This document shows, one piece after another, positions 63,889 to 64,000 of a stretch of 64,000 bases of DNA (positions within the stretch are counted from its first letter, which is position 1; every line of letters starts with the position of its first letter). Below the pieces are notes generated by a model, which had not been told where the DNA came from, ran no database searches, and saw only the letters and a list, made by a program, of their open reading frames with translations. The stretch is from Sphingomonas sp. Leaf22 (GTDB lineage Bacteria; Pseudomonadota; Alphaproteobacteria; Sphingomonadales; Sphingomonadaceae): the NCBI RefSeq assembly GCF_001421715.1, contig NZ_LMKP01000043.1:101211-165210 (forward strand), read 5' to 3'. The position numbers and the translations under genes are program-made.

Positions 63889-64000
63889 CTGTTTACACGA
63901 GGCGCGTTTTGGATTCTTCTGTGTTCCTTTGATTTGGACGGCGAGGACAGGATGCGTTGTCCAGCGTGCGAGGGGACCGACCTGATCAAGCGGGGCCGCA
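63889..64000 (+). mobile_element. Probable insertion sequence edge interrupting the last repeat
   Basis: Sequence switches abruptly after GCGGGGA to ACTGTTTACACGAGGC-type DNA that is richer in A and T than its surroundings. A start codon for a zinc-ribbon protein follows at 63952. This suggests an IS end inserted in repeat 53; the far end and any direct repeat are outside the window. Confidence 0.5.
63952..64000 (+). CDS. Zinc-ribbon protein start, possibly a transposase (partial)
   Basis: Only 16 residues are visible (MRCPACEGTDLIKRGR), preceded by a GAGGACAGG ribosome site. The CxxC followed by a short basic stretch resembles the N-terminal zinc ribbon of IS1-like and other small transposases, but also of unrelated regulators. 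Position directly after the broken repeat favours a mobile element. The family cannot be fixed from this fragment. Confidence 0.45.
   Translation, partial: MRCPACEGTDLIKRGR

Noticed and set aside
60467..63989. Long open frames across the array on both strands (up to 494 codons) with repeats like SPAPAGIDP, PRTRGDRP and SPPHPRGST
   Set aside because: They are translations of the CRISPR repeat in successive frames; the repeat and spacer period explains them fully.

Overview
The window is high-GC bacterial DNA, dense with coding sequence and rich in short palindromic intergenic repeats. Gene content points to an alphaproteobacterium of the Sphingomonadales, probably Sphingomonas or a close relative: a large TonB-dependent receptor, many outer-membrane and periplasmic hydrolases, a FabI-type enoyl reductase, and the repeat style. 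The genus is inferred from gene content and style only; no rRNA gene is present.

Layout. Positions 1-3600 hold a divergent membrane-stress cluster (PspA/IM30 and DUF2170 on minus; potassium channel, DUF2491, DUF350 and DUF1190 lipoprotein on plus) that resembles the enterobacterial yjfIJKLM group. Positions 3600-20900 are mostly housekeeping: a low-molecular-weight phosphatase, cstA with its small partner, an Hsp70-like ATPase, trehalase with a fumarylacetoacetase-fold hydrolase, a hemerythrin, purA, aroC, fabI, a BrkB-like protein, a DnaJ-type chaperone, a DUF4197 lipoprotein and a flavin monooxygenase. Positions 21100-27400 hold a periplasmic-propeller diguanylate cyclase and a TonB-dependent receptor. 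Positions 27990-39340 form a scavenging island for acylated amino acids, D-amino acids and possibly muropeptides: penicillin-acylase-family amidase, N-acyl-D-amino-acid deacylase, dgcN-dgcA (D-glutamate acetylation and epimerisation), a dicarboxylate/amino-acid symporter, a LysR regulator, and a divergent AmpG-like permease with a serine hydrolase.

The right third (39511-63888) is a composite defence island. A type I-E CRISPR-Cas locus is split in two. cas3 lies on the minus strand. The genes cas8e-cas11-cas7e-cas5e-cas6e-cas1-cas2 and an array of 53 repeats and 52 spacers lie on the plus strand. Between the two parts sits a four-gene plus-strand operon with 4-nt stop/start overlaps throughout: a SNF2 helicase, a large adenine-type DNA methyltransferase, a DrmA-type DELH helicase and a DrmB-type DUF1998 protein. 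This matches class 1 DISARM without a visible phospholipase-D nuclease (DrmC).

Two signs of decay matter. cas8e carries an in-frame TAA at 55807-55809, after which the frame continues with recognisable C-terminal Cse1 sequence for 104 codons. The last CRISPR repeat is cut after 22 nt and followed by AT-richer DNA with the start of a zinc-ribbon protein, probably an insertion sequence. Inference: the restriction-like DISARM module may be intact in all but its nuclease, while Cascade may be impaired unless the stop is suppressed, is a sequencing error, or the C-terminal piece is made separately.
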